In this document: one piece after another, positions 19,486 to 26,975 of the stretch | Layout: every line of letters begins with the position of its first letter | Numbering within the stretch: the first letter of the stretch is position 1 | Origin: Bradyrhizobium niftali | Lineage (GTDB): Bacteria; Pseudomonadota; Alphaproteobacteria; Rhizobiales; Xanthobacteraceae | Assembly (NCBI RefSeq): GCF_004571025.1 | Contig: NZ_SPQT01000028.1 | Location: 80,101 to 144,100, forward strand | Direction of reading: 5' to 3' | Length of the DNA stretch: 64,000 nt | Position numbers and translations under genes: made by a program | The notes under the pieces: generated by a model | Database searches by the model: none | Seen by the model: only the letters and a program-made list of their open reading frames with translations | Told to the model about the DNA's origin: nothing

Positions 19486-19833
19486 ATGACCGAAGACGAT
19501 CAGACCGACGAGATTTCACAGATCGAAGATCGGATCGAGCGGCTCGCCGAGATCGCCGAGCGCTGCCGGAAGTACATTCTGGCGTCCAAGATCGCCATCG
19601 GCGGCGGGGGCGCGCTGCTGTTGTTCGCGATCCTCGGCCTGTTCGGGACAGGGCAGACCGCCGCGCTCGGATCGATCGCTCTGGTGCTGGGCGGGATCGT
19701 GTCACTTGGCTCGAATGTCAGCACGTTGCGGCAGACGGAGAGCGCAATCGGTGATGCGGAGGCGCTTCGATCTCAGCTGATCGGCAGGATCGACCTGCGC
19801 GTGGTTGCCGATGCGCCGATGAAGCTGGTGTGA
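19486..19833 (+). CDS. Small hypothetical membrane protein
   Basis: A 115-residue protein. The first 38 residues are charged and probably helical (EDDQTDEISQIEDRIERLAE). Two membrane segments follow (about 38-58, GGGGALLLFAILGLFGTG, and 62-82). A soluble C-terminal part SNVSTLRQTESAIGDAEALR is probably helical. It resembles many unnamed Hyphomicrobiales inner-membrane proteins. It lies downstream of pccB beyond a palindromic repeat, so separate transcription is likely. Confidence 0.7.
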   Translation: MTEDDQTDEISQIEDRIERLAEIAERCRKYILASKIAIGGGGALLLFAILGLFGTGQTAALGSIALVLGGIVSLGSNVSTLRQTESAIGDAEALRSQLIGRIDLRVVADAPMKLV

Positions 19834-19861
19834 CGCGCCCCTTGGTGGGCGCTCACTCGCA

Positions 19862-20014
19862 TCACGCCGCAGCCCTGCGCGTCAGGGTCTGCAACTCCTC
19901 GCGGCATTCGGCTGCAAACGCCTGAAGCCGCTCCACGGTGTGCTGGTCGAGGATGGCCTTTGCCAGCCTCTCTGCGCGGGCAAGCTGCTCTTTCAGAAAT
20001 TCGATGCGGGCCAT
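19862..20014 (-). CDS. Small conserved hypothetical protein, 50 residues
   Basis: An open frame of 51 codons beginning MARIEFLKEQLARAERLAKA and ending in TLTRRAAA. It is helical and amphipathic, with evenly spread charge, and has the look of the very common short rhizobial proteins with this N-terminus. It has an AAGG-like site (GGAAGGTGGCAC) before the ATG at 20014. No function is known. Its size is too short for automatic callers in many pipelines. Confidence 0.6.
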   Translation of the reverse strand: MARIEFLKEQLARAERLAKAILDQHTVERLQAFAAECREELQTLTRRAAA

Positions 20015-20126
20015 GTGCCACCTTCCGCGGCAATAGTTTGATGCAAATTGCTTCGTTCCAATGGAGGTGAGCCTAGGCCGAACACCGGATCAATTATGTG
20101 AGGTTCGTCACGCTCCAGCGCGCGCC

Positions 20127-20276
20127 TTATCCGCCGCAGCGAAATGCGCGCCATCTGGTCGGCGCGGGCCTTGGCGAAGGCCGGGCGGGCCGTGGCGCGG
20201 GCGACGTAGTCGCGACAGGCCGGATGGTCCGTCAACCCGTCGAAGTGATCGACGAGGCGCAGCACGTCCGACATCG
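20127..20276 (-). pseudogene. Duplicated 3'-end fragment of a glutathione S-transferase gene
   Basis: Reading the minus strand from 20274 gives MSDVLRLVDHFDGLTDHPAC followed by RDYVARATARPAFAKA and ADQMA. This matches the last third of the intact GST at 22938-23585 (MSDVLRVVDRF, then HPACRAYVARATARPAFAKA). By eye the DNA is about 90 percent identical over about 140 bases, with a two-base indel that changes the frame near the end. Similarity stops abruptly at the ATG equivalent, and no N-terminal GST domain exists here. It is therefore a remnant, not a gene. Confidence 0.8.
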
Positions 20277-20412
20277 TTCACTGCCCCAGCTTCGCCCGTC
20301 CCTTGCTTCGCTGCCAGTGGCTTCCGGCGCGAAATCGGCTGTCTCTGGCCGCTTGCAATTGCCTTCTGGTGGCCTACCATGAACAGCGTTGGGACCTTGA
20401 AGGAGCGCAGCC

Positions 20413-20898
20413 ATGGAACTCACCGTGGTGCCGATCGTCAAGCCGGACGCAACCAACTTCATCTTCGGCCAGTCGCATTTCATCAAGACCGTGGAAGACC
20501 TCCACGAGGCGCTGGTGGGCGCAGTTCCGGGCATCCGCTTCGGGCTGGCCTTCTGCGAGGCCTCCGGCAAGCGGCTGGTGCGCTGGTCGGGGAACGACGA
20601 AGCCGCGATCGCGCTTGCACGCGACAATGCAATGGCCATCGGCGCCGGCCATACATTCCTGATCTTCCTGGGCGACGGATTCTTTCCAGTCAACGTGCTG
20701 GCTGCGGTGCGCGCAGTGCCGGAGGTCTGCCGCATCTACTGTGCGACGGCCAACCCCACACAAGTGATCGTCGCGCAAACGGAGCAGGGCTGCGGCGTGC
20801 TCGGGGTGGTGGATGGCGCCTCACCGCTGGGTGTCGAAACCGACGAGGACATTGCGTGGCGGAAAGACCTGCTGCGAAAGATCGGCTACAAGCTGTAG
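20413..20898 (+). CDS. Adenosine-specific kinase (DUF355/PF04008 family)
   Basis: A 161-residue protein. FGQSHFIKTVEDLHEALV and FGLAFCEASGKRLVRWSGND are followed by GHTFLIFLGDGFFPVNVLAAV and CRIYCATANPTQVIVAQTEQG, which together define the family characterised from archaea as an adenosine-specific kinase. The C-terminal GVVDGASPLGVETDEDI is also conserved. An AAGGAG ribosome site precedes ATG 20413. The family is common in archaea and scattered in bacteria, so its distribution suggests transfer. The biochemical role in this organism is not established. Confidence 0.85.
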   Translation: MELTVVPIVKPDATNFIFGQSHFIKTVEDLHEALVGAVPGIRFGLAFCEASGKRLVRWSGNDEAAIALARDNAMAIGAGHTFLIFLGDGFFPVNVLAAVRAVPEVCRIYCATANPTQVIVAQTEQGCGVLGVVDGASPLGVETDEDIAWRKDLLRKIGYKL

Positions 20899-21010
20899 CG
20901 GCTGGATGCAGCCGAAGCGACGGGCCTGCATCGACAAGACCGTCGAACTCACGACCGCAAGATGCCCGGCACACCGGCGCCCTCAAGCTCCAGACCCGAG
21001 GAGCAACACC

Positions 21011-21199
21011 ATGAAGCAAAACATCCCCGAAGAATTTTCCACCGGCTTGATGGATTGGAGTCGCTTTGTGATCAAGGGCAGCAAGATGCCGCCCCGGGAT
21101 CCTGATGACGATGAAGAGAACGAGGAGGGAGAAGACGAGGAAGAAGAGGAGGGGGACGACGACGAACCGGCGGTCGTACGCGAGCCGGACGAAGACTAG
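21011..21199 (+). CDS. Small acidic protein
   Basis: A 62-residue protein. The first 30 residues (IPEEFSTGLMDWSRFVIKGS) look structured. From about residue 30 on it is almost entirely Asp, Glu and Gly with a few Pro and Arg. It has no signal peptide. It is upstream of a short GcrA-type protein by 35 bases and could share its transcript. An acidic tail of this sort can bind basic proteins or metals, but no function is assigned. Confidence 0.6.
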   Translation: MKQNIPEEFSTGLMDWSRFVIKGSKMPPRDPDDDEENEEGEDEEEEEGDDDEPAVVREPDED

Positions 21200-21233
21200 A
21201 AAAGTGGATGGCAGTTGGCGTACAATGTCTCCC

Positions 21234-21560
21234 ATGAGTTGGGATGCGAAAGACGTAGCGCTGCTCAAGAAACTCTGGGTCCAAGGACAGAGTGCCGCGC
21301 AGATCGCGCGCCGTCTCGGGTGTAGCCGTAACGCTGTCTGCGGCAGGCTAACTCGCTTGGGCCTGACGCGTGGCCACAAGCCGCCAACAGCAAAACCCAA
21401 GATAAGGTCGGTCCGGAAGCGAGAGCCGGCGTTGTTGGTTGCCTGTGCCCAGCCGGCAGCCAAGAAGGTGTCGCGGAAGACAACAAACAAGCAGCCCAAG
21501 GAATTCAGCAAGCACCAGCTTTACGCCATGCTAGCTGAAGCGGTCAGGAATACGGGCTAA
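21234..21560 (+). CDS. Short GcrA-family cell-cycle regulator paralogue
   Basis: A 108-residue protein starting MSWDAKDVALLKKLWVQGQS, then AAQIARRLGCSRNAVCGRLTRLGL, the GcrA helix-turn-helix. GcrA binds sigma-70 and methylated GAnTC promoters. The linker is short and basic, and the C-terminal sigma-binding domain of full GcrA (about 170 residues) is reduced to a KEFSKHQLYAMLAEAVRNTG tail. ATG 21234 gives the canonical MSW start; an in-frame ATG at 21225 is possible. It probably binds DNA without full GcrA function. Confidence 0.82.
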   Translation: MSWDAKDVALLKKLWVQGQSAAQIARRLGCSRNAVCGRLTRLGLTRGHKPPTAKPKIRSVRKREPALLVACAQPAAKKVSRKTTNKQPKEFSKHQLYAMLAEAVRNTG

Positions 21561-21748
21561 CGGGCTACCGCGACGTTGTTGCGGCGCGGGCGCAATGAGC
21601 CGAGTCCGACCGGGTTGGGAGGGGCATTGGATCATTGGACCCGCTGGTTACCTGGTCTTGGCACCGTCCTTTCAGCGCCGATATCGTGCTAGGCTCGACT
21701 GTGGCAGGGAGCACCTGCTTCCTGCTTCATACCGAACGGGAGGACGAC

Positions 21749-21964
21749 ATGCCTGAGAGCGTCTACAAGGTCATAGAACTGATCGGCACCAGCAACGATT
21801 CCTGGGAAAAGGCCGCCGCCAACGCGGTCGAGCAGGCTGCAAAATCTCTTCGTGACCTTCGTGTCGCAGAGGTCGTCAAGCTCGATATTCAGCTGGACGC
21901 CAAAGGAAAAGTAGAGGCCTATCGCGCTAAACTCAACGTGTCGTTCAAGTTCGAGGGCACCTGA
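21749..21964 (+). CDS. Dodecin family flavin-binding protein
   Basis: A 71-residue protein with the dodecin pattern: SVYKVIELIGTSNDSWEKAA, then AVEQAAKSLRDLRVAEVVKL and a VEAYRAKLNVSFKFEG end. Dodecins form hollow 12-mers that store flavins or CoA. The strand-helix-strand-strand order and length are right. The Trp (near residue 19) that stacks on flavin is present in SWEKAA. A GGGAGGAC site precedes ATG 21749. Confidence 0.93.
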   Translation: MPESVYKVIELIGTSNDSWEKAAANAVEQAAKSLRDLRVAEVVKLDIQLDAKGKVEAYRAKLNVSFKFEGT

Positions 21965-22071
21965 GCTTAAGCAAACCTCGCCTCGCTTGCGGGGCGAGGT
22001 CGGATCTTACGCGCAGGGTTAGCGCTCAAGCGGTCGACGTGAATTGTGTCCCTCTTGGAGAGCGCACGATC

Positions 22072-22803
22072 ATGAAGGTCTTGCCACTGCTCGTGTTCGC
22101 CATGGGTGTCGTCGCGTGGGAAGCGACCGCACAGGACGCACAATGCGTCCGCGAACGCGCCGCCATGGTCGAGGCCATCCGGGCCTACGCCCGGTCCGCT
22201 GCCGGTGTTTTGGGACAGCAAGGCCTGTCGGAGAGGGTCCTTGAGGCCATGGCGCAAACGAAACGCCACCTGTTCATCCCTGAGCAATCTTGCTCTATCG
22301 CATACGCCGATAGACCGATACCAATCGGCCTCGGCCAGACCATATCGCAGCCGTACATTGTGGCCTTGATGACCCAGTTGGCCGAGGTCGCGCCCGATCA
22401 CGTTGTGCTCGAAGTCGGTACCGGTTCGGGCTACCAGGCCGCCATCCTTGCGCAGCTCGCGCGAACGGTCTGCAGCATCGAGATCATCCCGCAATTGGCC
22501 GAGACCGCCGCGAAAAGACTAAGAGACCTCGCGTATGACAACGTGAGCGTCAGGCTTGGCGACGGCTACGACGGCTGGCCCGAATGCGGTCCTTTTGACG
22601 CCATCGTCGTGACTGCCGCGCTCGGGCAGCCACCGTCGCCGCTGATTGAGCAGCTCAAAGTGGGGGGCCGTCTCGTCATGCCGTTGGGACCCGGTTACAC
22701 CACTCAGCAGCTCACTGTCGTCGAAAAAATCGCCCCCGGCAAGACGACGACGCGCGGCGTCGTTCTCGTGCGTTTTGTCCCCTTTACGCGTTCGCAAAAC
22801 TAG
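22072..22803 (+). CDS. Protein-L-isoaspartate O-methyltransferase, exported form
   Basis: A 243-residue protein with a signal peptide (MKVLPLLVFAMGVVAWEATA). It then carries the Pcm core: PYIVALMTQLAEVAPDHVV, SAM motif I VLEVGTGSGYQAA, SIEIIPQLAETA and PFDAIVVTAA, with the family end VRFVPF. Cytosolic Pcm transfers methyl groups to isoaspartate for repair. Export would place the enzyme where SAM is not known to be supplied. The start ATG 22072 is preferred over GTG 22039 because it opens the signal peptide. The gene is unusual in being exported and in sitting in the GST-bracketed block. Confidence 0.85.
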   Translation: MKVLPLLVFAMGVVAWEATAQDAQCVRERAAMVEAIRAYARSAAGVLGQQGLSERVLEAMAQTKRHLFIPEQSCSIAYADRPIPIGLGQTISQPYIVALMTQLAEVAPDHVVLEVGTGSGYQAAILAQLARTVCSIEIIPQLAETAAKRLRDLAYDNVSVRLGDGYDGWPECGPFDAIVVTAALGQPPSPLIEQLKVGGRLVMPLGPGYTTQQLTVVEKIAPGKTTTRGVVLVRFVPFTRSQN

Positions 22804-22829
22804 AAGCCAGGGTGGAACAGGTTGAGCGC

Positions 22830-22926
22830 GCAGGGTGGGTGAGCCTTGCGACTGCGCGAAGCGCAGTTCGCTGGGCGTAACCCACCAATTTTGTTGAGGC
22901 GGAGATTGGTGGATTGCGCTTTGCTA
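22830..22926. repeat. Intergenic palindromic repeat, family C, degenerate copy
   Basis: Contains CAGGGTGGGTGAGCC, GCGTAACCCACCA and a decayed right arm TTGGTGGATTGCGC in place of GGTGGGTTACGC. It lies between the convergent Pcm-like and GST genes. Confidence 0.65.
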
Positions 22927-22937
22927 ATCCGTCTGCG

Positions 22938-23585
22938 TTAGCGTGCCCCATCTGCCGCTGCGAAATGCGCCATCTGGTCGGCGTGCGCCTTGGCGAAGGC
23001 CGGGCGGGCCGTGGCGCGCGCGACGTAGGCGCGGCAGGCTGGATGTGCCGCCAACCCATCGAAGCGATCGACGACGCGCAGCACGTCCGACATCAGGATG
23101 TCGGCGACGGAAAAGGGCCCCGCCAGCCATTCGCGGCCGGCCAGCACCGTCTCCATGTGCTTGAGGCGGAGCTTGAGGAAGTCGTCGACGAACTTTACGG
23201 CAGGTGAGCCATCGTCACTGCCGGTGAACTTGAACATCGTCCAGGGCAGGGCCGGCATCTCCACCGAATTGAGCGCAGCGAGCACCCACTCCATCGCCTT
23301 GGTGCGGCCGTGCGGGTCGGTCGGCATCAGCTTCGCGCTGCGCTCACCCAGATGCAGCAGGATCGCGCCGCTCTCGAAGATCGAGAGGTCGCCGTCGGTC
23401 AGCCACGGCACCTGGCCGAAGGGCTGGTGCGCGAAATGCGCAGCGCCGCGATCGCCGAACGGCACGCTCGCGACGCGGTACGGCAACGCGGCCTCTTCGA
23501 GGGCCCAGCGCACACGAAGATCGCGGACGAAACCCCTGGGCATCTCGGGAACCCAGTCGAAGGTGGTGAGGGTGAGGGCGGCCAT
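22938..23585 (-). CDS. Glutathione S-transferase family protein
   Basis: A 215-residue GST. The thioredoxin-like N-terminal domain (about 1-85) includes RVRWALEEAALPY and FGQVPWLTDGDLSIFESGAI, which carries the cis-Pro and the ESxAI glutathione motif. The all-helical C-terminal domain follows, with DILMSDVLRVVDRFDGL. It conjugates or reduces with glutathione; the substrate is unknown. A diverged copy of its last 150 bases occurs 2.8 kb upstream (20127-20276) in the same orientation. Confidence 0.93.
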   Translation of the reverse strand: MAALTLTTFDWVPEMPRGFVRDLRVRWALEEAALPYRVASVPFGDRGAAHFAHQPFGQVPWLTDGDLSIFESGAILLHLGERSAKLMPTDPHGRTKAMEWVLAALNSVEMPALPWTMFKFTGSDDGSPAVKFVDDFLKLRLKHMETVLAGREWLAGPFSVADILMSDVLRVVDRFDGLAAHPACRAYVARATARPAFAKAHADQMAHFAAADGAR

Positions 23586-23665
23586 GCGGTGTCTCCGTGT
23601 GCTGTCCAGGCATAGGACGGATGAGGAGCGGGTGTTCCGACAGGCGTGCGAGATTTTTCCACCTT

Positions 23666-23695
23666 GTCATGGCCGGGCTTGTCCCGGCCATCCAC
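23666..23695. repeat. Intergenic palindromic repeat, family I, copy 1
   Basis: A short hairpin, TGGCCGGGCTTGTCCCGGCCA, with flanks GTCATGGCC and GGCCATCCA. Its relative is at 28298-28327. It lies upstream of the GST gene and downstream of a hydrolase. Confidence 0.8.
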
Positions 23696-23804
23696 GCCTA
23701 TCGTTGCGCTGGAACCGAGGACGTGGCGGCACAAGGCCGCGCATGACGAGTTTGTGGAAAGGCCGAACCGCGTCGCGACATTGAAGCCGAAGATGCTATC
23801 GCCT

Positions 23805-25763
23805 TCACGGCCCAAGCTTCGCCAGCTTCCCTTGCTTCGCCGCCTCAACCGCACGCTCCGCATCTTCCGGCAGCAATATCCGCTCCGCCACCTGCCTTGC
23901 CGCCTCGCGGCGCACCGCGGCCACATACGCCCCGTCGTCCGCGTATCGCTCCGCAATCGACAGCCTGGGATCGTGCACTTCCTTCCGTGCGGCTTCCGTC
24001 GGTGCAAACGGTACCACCGCGCCTTGCAGCGGATAGAGCGCCGTCGGCCCAAAGCCCTGCGCGCGCGGATTCCACGCCGTGTAGGTCGCGCGAGGGACGA
24101 CGAGGGCGAGTTGGCGGATACCTGATATCGCCATGCCATCATCGTCGGCCTTCGGCACGAACACGGGATAGCGGCCGATCTCCTTGGGCGGCAACACGCT
24201 CTGATCCGAGAAGGCGGCCAGCGTATGGATGCCGGCGTAGGGCAGGCCGGGGATATCCGCCGGCACCGCGCCTTTCGCAGCCACCAGCGTGCCGTGGGCG
24301 CGCATGGGGACGCGGCTTGCGGGCGGTTTGGTGCCATCGCTGATCCAGGCGTTGAGGTCGGTGAGCAGCGCGCGCATCGGCATGCCCGCATGCATCGGAT
24401 TCTGCGGCAGCGACATTGCGGGCAAGCCCTTGCGCATCACGTCGGCGGCTTCCGCGAAATGCGGCGTGCCCGCGATCATGTAGGCGCGGACGTTGTCGGG
24501 AAGGTCGAGATGATTGCCGGCGAGATCGGTGACCAGCAGCGAAGCGTGCGAGGCCCACCATTCGTGCTCGCTGTCGGTCTGCATCACGCGCGGACAGGTG
24601 GCGGAGAGCGAGCAGCGGCGGAGCAGGCCGTCGGTCTTGCCGGAATAGGGATCGCTCAGGCTCGCATAGGTGAAAGGGAACAGGTCGGCCTGCCACGCCG
24701 GATCCTGCAGATGGCGCGGGTTGCGGCCGGGCTGGCCGAAGCGGACGTTGGTCGCCATCCGCCGCGTGCCCGCGACATGCGGCATCAATCCGTCGAACAC
24801 GGTGCGGCCGGAGAGATCCTGGTTAAAGCCGAGATAGAGGAAGTCTCGCAGGAAGCGGCCGGATTGCGAGACGCCGAAGCCGATGGCGCGGCTCACTGAT
24901 GGATGCAGGCCGTTGAGCAGCGGGTTCGCTTGCGTCTCGTCGTGGCGGAGGAAGCTGACGACATCGCGCACGGCCGCATAGCCCATGCCGAGCGGGACGG
25001 GATCGCGCGCGGTGTAGGTGATCTCATAGAGCGCGCCGGCGTCAAAGCCGTCGGGGCGGGCGATCTCCACCGTCACGGGATCGACCGGTTTTGCGGAGAG
25101 GCCCAGCGGCGTCTGCCGCGCGTCGGCCCAGGCCGCGCGTACGGTGACGTTGAGATCGGCGGCCTCAGCCGCCGGCCAGGTCAGCGTTGCGCGCGCGGGA
25201 TTGGTCGTGGTGTCGAAGATCACCTCTTCCCGCGCAGGACCGGTGACGCCCTTGAGCACCGGTGCGGTCATCGCGAGCTGTCCCGGCTTCGACGGAATGT
25301 CGCCCTGCCAGCCCACCCAGACCATTGTGTAGCCTTGGCGATGCAGGAAGCCGATGCCGGCGTCCTCGGCCTTGTCGGCAATGTTGGCGCCGGGCTGGGC
25401 GGAATCGTCGAACAGCTGCGGCGCCAGCTTGCGGCCGCGATTGGGGACTTCCAGCAGCAGCGTGCCGTTGCCGTGGCTGGCATCGCTGGGCCGCAGGATC
25501 ACGACGTCGGCGGTGGCCTCGACCTTGCCGTCGGGGTTGCGCGGCGCGAGCGACAGATCGGTGATGACGGCGTTGCGGTCGTCGGACGGGTTGAGCGCGA
25601 AGGTCGCGCGCGCGGTGATGCGTTCATAGGTACCGACGTTACCAAAACTGCGGCCGGCGAAGGCGGGCACGCGTTCCAGGATGTCGAAGCGGACGATTTC
25701 GGCCGGCGAGGCCGTGGGCCACAGGCAGGCGATCGCAGCGAGCCCCGTGATGATCCTGCGCAT
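23805..25763 (-). CDS. Exported alpha/beta hydrolase-domain protein (PF20091-like)
   Basis: A 652-residue exported protein with a signal peptide (about 1-22, ending SPA). ITARATFALNPSDDRNAVIT and VVILRPSDASHGNGTLLLEV form the N-terminal beta-rich region. The catalytic region has FGVSQSGRFLRDFLY (nucleophile Ser in GVSQSG), and the later GTPHF segment may carry the His. This matches the large Abhydrolase_10 family, secreted esterase-like proteins of unknown substrate. The ATG at 25763 is used as it begins the signal peptide. Confidence 0.85.
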   Translation of the reverse strand: MRRIITGLAAIACLWPTASPAEIVRFDILERVPAFAGRSFGNVGTYERITARATFALNPSDDRNAVITDLSLAPRNPDGKVEATADVVILRPSDASHGNGTLLLEVPNRGRKLAPQLFDDSAQPGANIADKAEDAGIGFLHRQGYTMVWVGWQGDIPSKPGQLAMTAPVLKGVTGPAREEVIFDTTTNPARATLTWPAAEAADLNVTVRAAWADARQTPLGLSAKPVDPVTVEIARPDGFDAGALYEITYTARDPVPLGMGYAAVRDVVSFLRHDETQANPLLNGLHPSVSRAIGFGVSQSGRFLRDFLYLGFNQDLSGRTVFDGLMPHVAGTRRMATNVRFGQPGRNPRHLQDPAWQADLFPFTYASLSDPYSGKTDGLLRRCSLSATCPRVMQTDSEHEWWASHASLLVTDLAGNHLDLPDNVRAYMIAGTPHFAEAADVMRKGLPAMSLPQNPMHAGMPMRALLTDLNAWISDGTKPPASRVPMRAHGTLVAAKGAVPADIPGLPYAGIHTLAAFSDQSVLPPKEIGRYPVFVPKADDDGMAISGIRQLALVVPRATYTAWNPRAQGFGPTALYPLQGAVVPFAPTEAARKEVHDPRLSIAERYADDGAYVAAVRREAARQVAERILLPEDAERAVEAAKQGKLAKLGP

Positions 25764-25782
25764 GGCCGTTCCTCCCTTATCG

Positions 25783-25815
25783 GCGCGACGGCATTGTCCG
25801 TCGCGCGGGCTTTTT
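25783..25815 (+). terminator. Terminator-like perfect hairpin in a divergent promoter region
   Basis: Perfect 9-bp arms GCGCGACGG and CCGTCGCGC, with a six-base loop, are followed by GGGCTTTTT on the + strand. It lies between two divergent genes, 53 bases before the ATG of the + gene. It could be an attenuator in the leader of the 25868 gene, a block on antisense transcription, or an operator. Confidence 0.6.
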
Positions 25816-25867
25816 GTTGCCGCCACTATAACCGTCTATGCTGCGGTCAAACAACAGGAGGAAACAC

Positions 25868-26182
25868 ATGCCCGCAGCGTACTTCGTTGTCCGTGCCACC
25901 GTCACCGACGCGAGCAAGCGTGCCGCCTTCGACAAATGGTATGAGACCGAGCATGTGCCCGATGCGGTGAAGGCGTTCGGCGTGAGCAAAGCCTGGCGCT
26001 TCTGGAGCCTCGACGATCCCTCGCTGCACCAGGCGATGTATCAGTTCGACGACGAGGCCAAGCTCGCGGCGATGCTGAAAGGTGACGCGCTGAAAAGGCT
26101 CGTCGCCGATTTCAACCGCGACTGGCCCGAGGTGATGCGCACGCGCGAGACGCTAGTGCTGGCGCAGGAGTTTGAGAAGTAG
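25868..26182 (+). CDS. Small dimeric alpha/beta-barrel-like protein
   Basis: A 104-residue protein. MPAAYFVVRATVTDASKRAA, then FDKWYETEHVPDAVKAFGV and a YQFDDEAKLAAMLKG segment are typical of the DUF4286/EthD-like ABM superfamily, small dimeric ferredoxin-fold proteins. It is divergent from the hydrolase at 23805-25763. The ATG at 25868 has a GGAGGAAA site. Its function is unknown; related domains degrade ethers or aromatic lactones, or are accessory subunits. Confidence 0.78.
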   Translation: MPAAYFVVRATVTDASKRAAFDKWYETEHVPDAVKAFGVSKAWRFWSLDDPSLHQAMYQFDDEAKLAAMLKGDALKRLVADFNRDWPEVMRTRETLVLAQEFEK

Positions 26183-26300
26183 GGCCACAGGCTCTCCTGT
26201 CACCTTTGCAACGAATCTGAACGCGCGATTCAGCCGCAGTTCATATCGCGGGCCCGACACTCGCTCGGCATCATCAACGCTTGCCCGAGAGGAAGATGTC

Positions 26301-26579
26301 ATGGAACGCCGCAATTTTCTGAAACTCGCATTCGGTGCCGCGGCGGGAGCCGCCGCGTTCACCGCCGCCGCACAGGCCGCGCCGCTGGCGCCGCAGCCGC
26401 TCGGTGATCCCCGCATGCCGCAAGGCAATCCGGACGCTCGTCCCGCCGTCACCACCAGCGATGAAGCCGCACAGCTCAAGCCCGAACAGGTGCACTGGCA
26501 CGGTCGTGGCCATCACTGGGGTTGGCGCCACAGGCACTGGGGCTGGCGCCACCGGCACTGGCATCGCCGCCACTGGTAA
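26301..26579 (+). CDS. Small Tat-exported His/Trp-rich protein
   Basis: A 92-residue protein beginning MERRNFLKLAFGAAAGAAAF, a near-perfect twin-arginine signal (RRNFLK) followed by Ala-rich sequence and an AQA cleavage site. The mature end is a run of His, Trp, Arg and Gly (HWGWRHRHWGWRHRHWHRRHW pattern, with the unit HWGWRHR in tandem). Tat export implies folding, perhaps with metal, before transport. His repeats often bind Ni, Cu or Zn. The function is unassigned. An AGAGGAAGATGTC site precedes it. Confidence 0.72.
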   Translation: MERRNFLKLAFGAAAGAAAFTAAAQAAPLAPQPLGDPRMPQGNPDARPAVTTSDEAAQLKPEQVHWHGRGHHWGWRHRHWGWRHRHWHRRHW

Positions 26580-26601
26580 GTGCTCGGCAATCGAAATCCG
26601 G

Positions 26602-26631
26602 ACGGGGATCGCGGTTCGCGGTCCCCGTTTT
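26602..26631 (+). terminator. Terminator after the His-rich protein gene
   Basis: Arms ACGGGGA and TCCCCGT, with inner CGCG pairing, are followed by TTTTG. It lies 22 bases after the stop. Confidence 0.75.
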
Positions 26632-26671
26632 GATTCGGCGCTCCTGCCAGCCAATGTGCTGGAGGGCGCTC

Positions 26672-26708
26672 AAAAGAAAAAGGCCGCGCAGGCTTTCGCC
26701 GCGCGGCC
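26672..26708 (-). terminator. Terminator after the GCG_CRPN protein gene
   Basis: Read on the minus strand, GGCCGCGC and GCGCGGCC arms with a short GGCGAAAGCCT loop are followed by TTTTTCTTTT. It lies just downstream of the gene ending at 26733. Confidence 0.85.
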
Positions 26709-26732
26709 ATTTCGCCATGCGAAAATACGGGA

Positions 26733-26975
26733 TCAGAACGGACGGCAGCGGCCGGCGTACCAGCGCAGGCCATAGGGGCACCCGCGCGGACGCACGACGA
26801 CGACCGGCGCGGGGCGGGGCGCCACGACCACGACCGGCGGACGCCCGCCCATCGGACGGCAGTTGCCATAGCGGCCACGATACCAGCCGGGACCACAGCC
26901 CTCCGCGGCGCTGGCCGCCTCGCTGAAACCAACGACCGCGCTGGCGAGCATCACGGCGGCGAAGAGATATTTCAT
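26733..26975 (-). CDS. Exported GCG_CRPN-domain small protein
   Basis: An 80-residue exported protein with signal peptide MKYLFAAVMLASAVVGFSEA. The mature part begins EGCGPGWYRGRYGNCRP, the GCG_CRPN signature, followed by a Pro/Val/Arg linker and a second GCPYGLRWYAGRCR copy with two Cys. The family is common in Bradyrhizobium and of unknown function. ATG 26975 opens the signal peptide. It is convergent with the His-rich protein gene. Confidence 0.85.
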   Translation of the reverse strand: MKYLFAAVMLASAVVGFSEAASAAEGCGPGWYRGRYGNCRPMGGRPPVVVVAPRPAPVVVVRPRGCPYGLRWYAGRCRPF

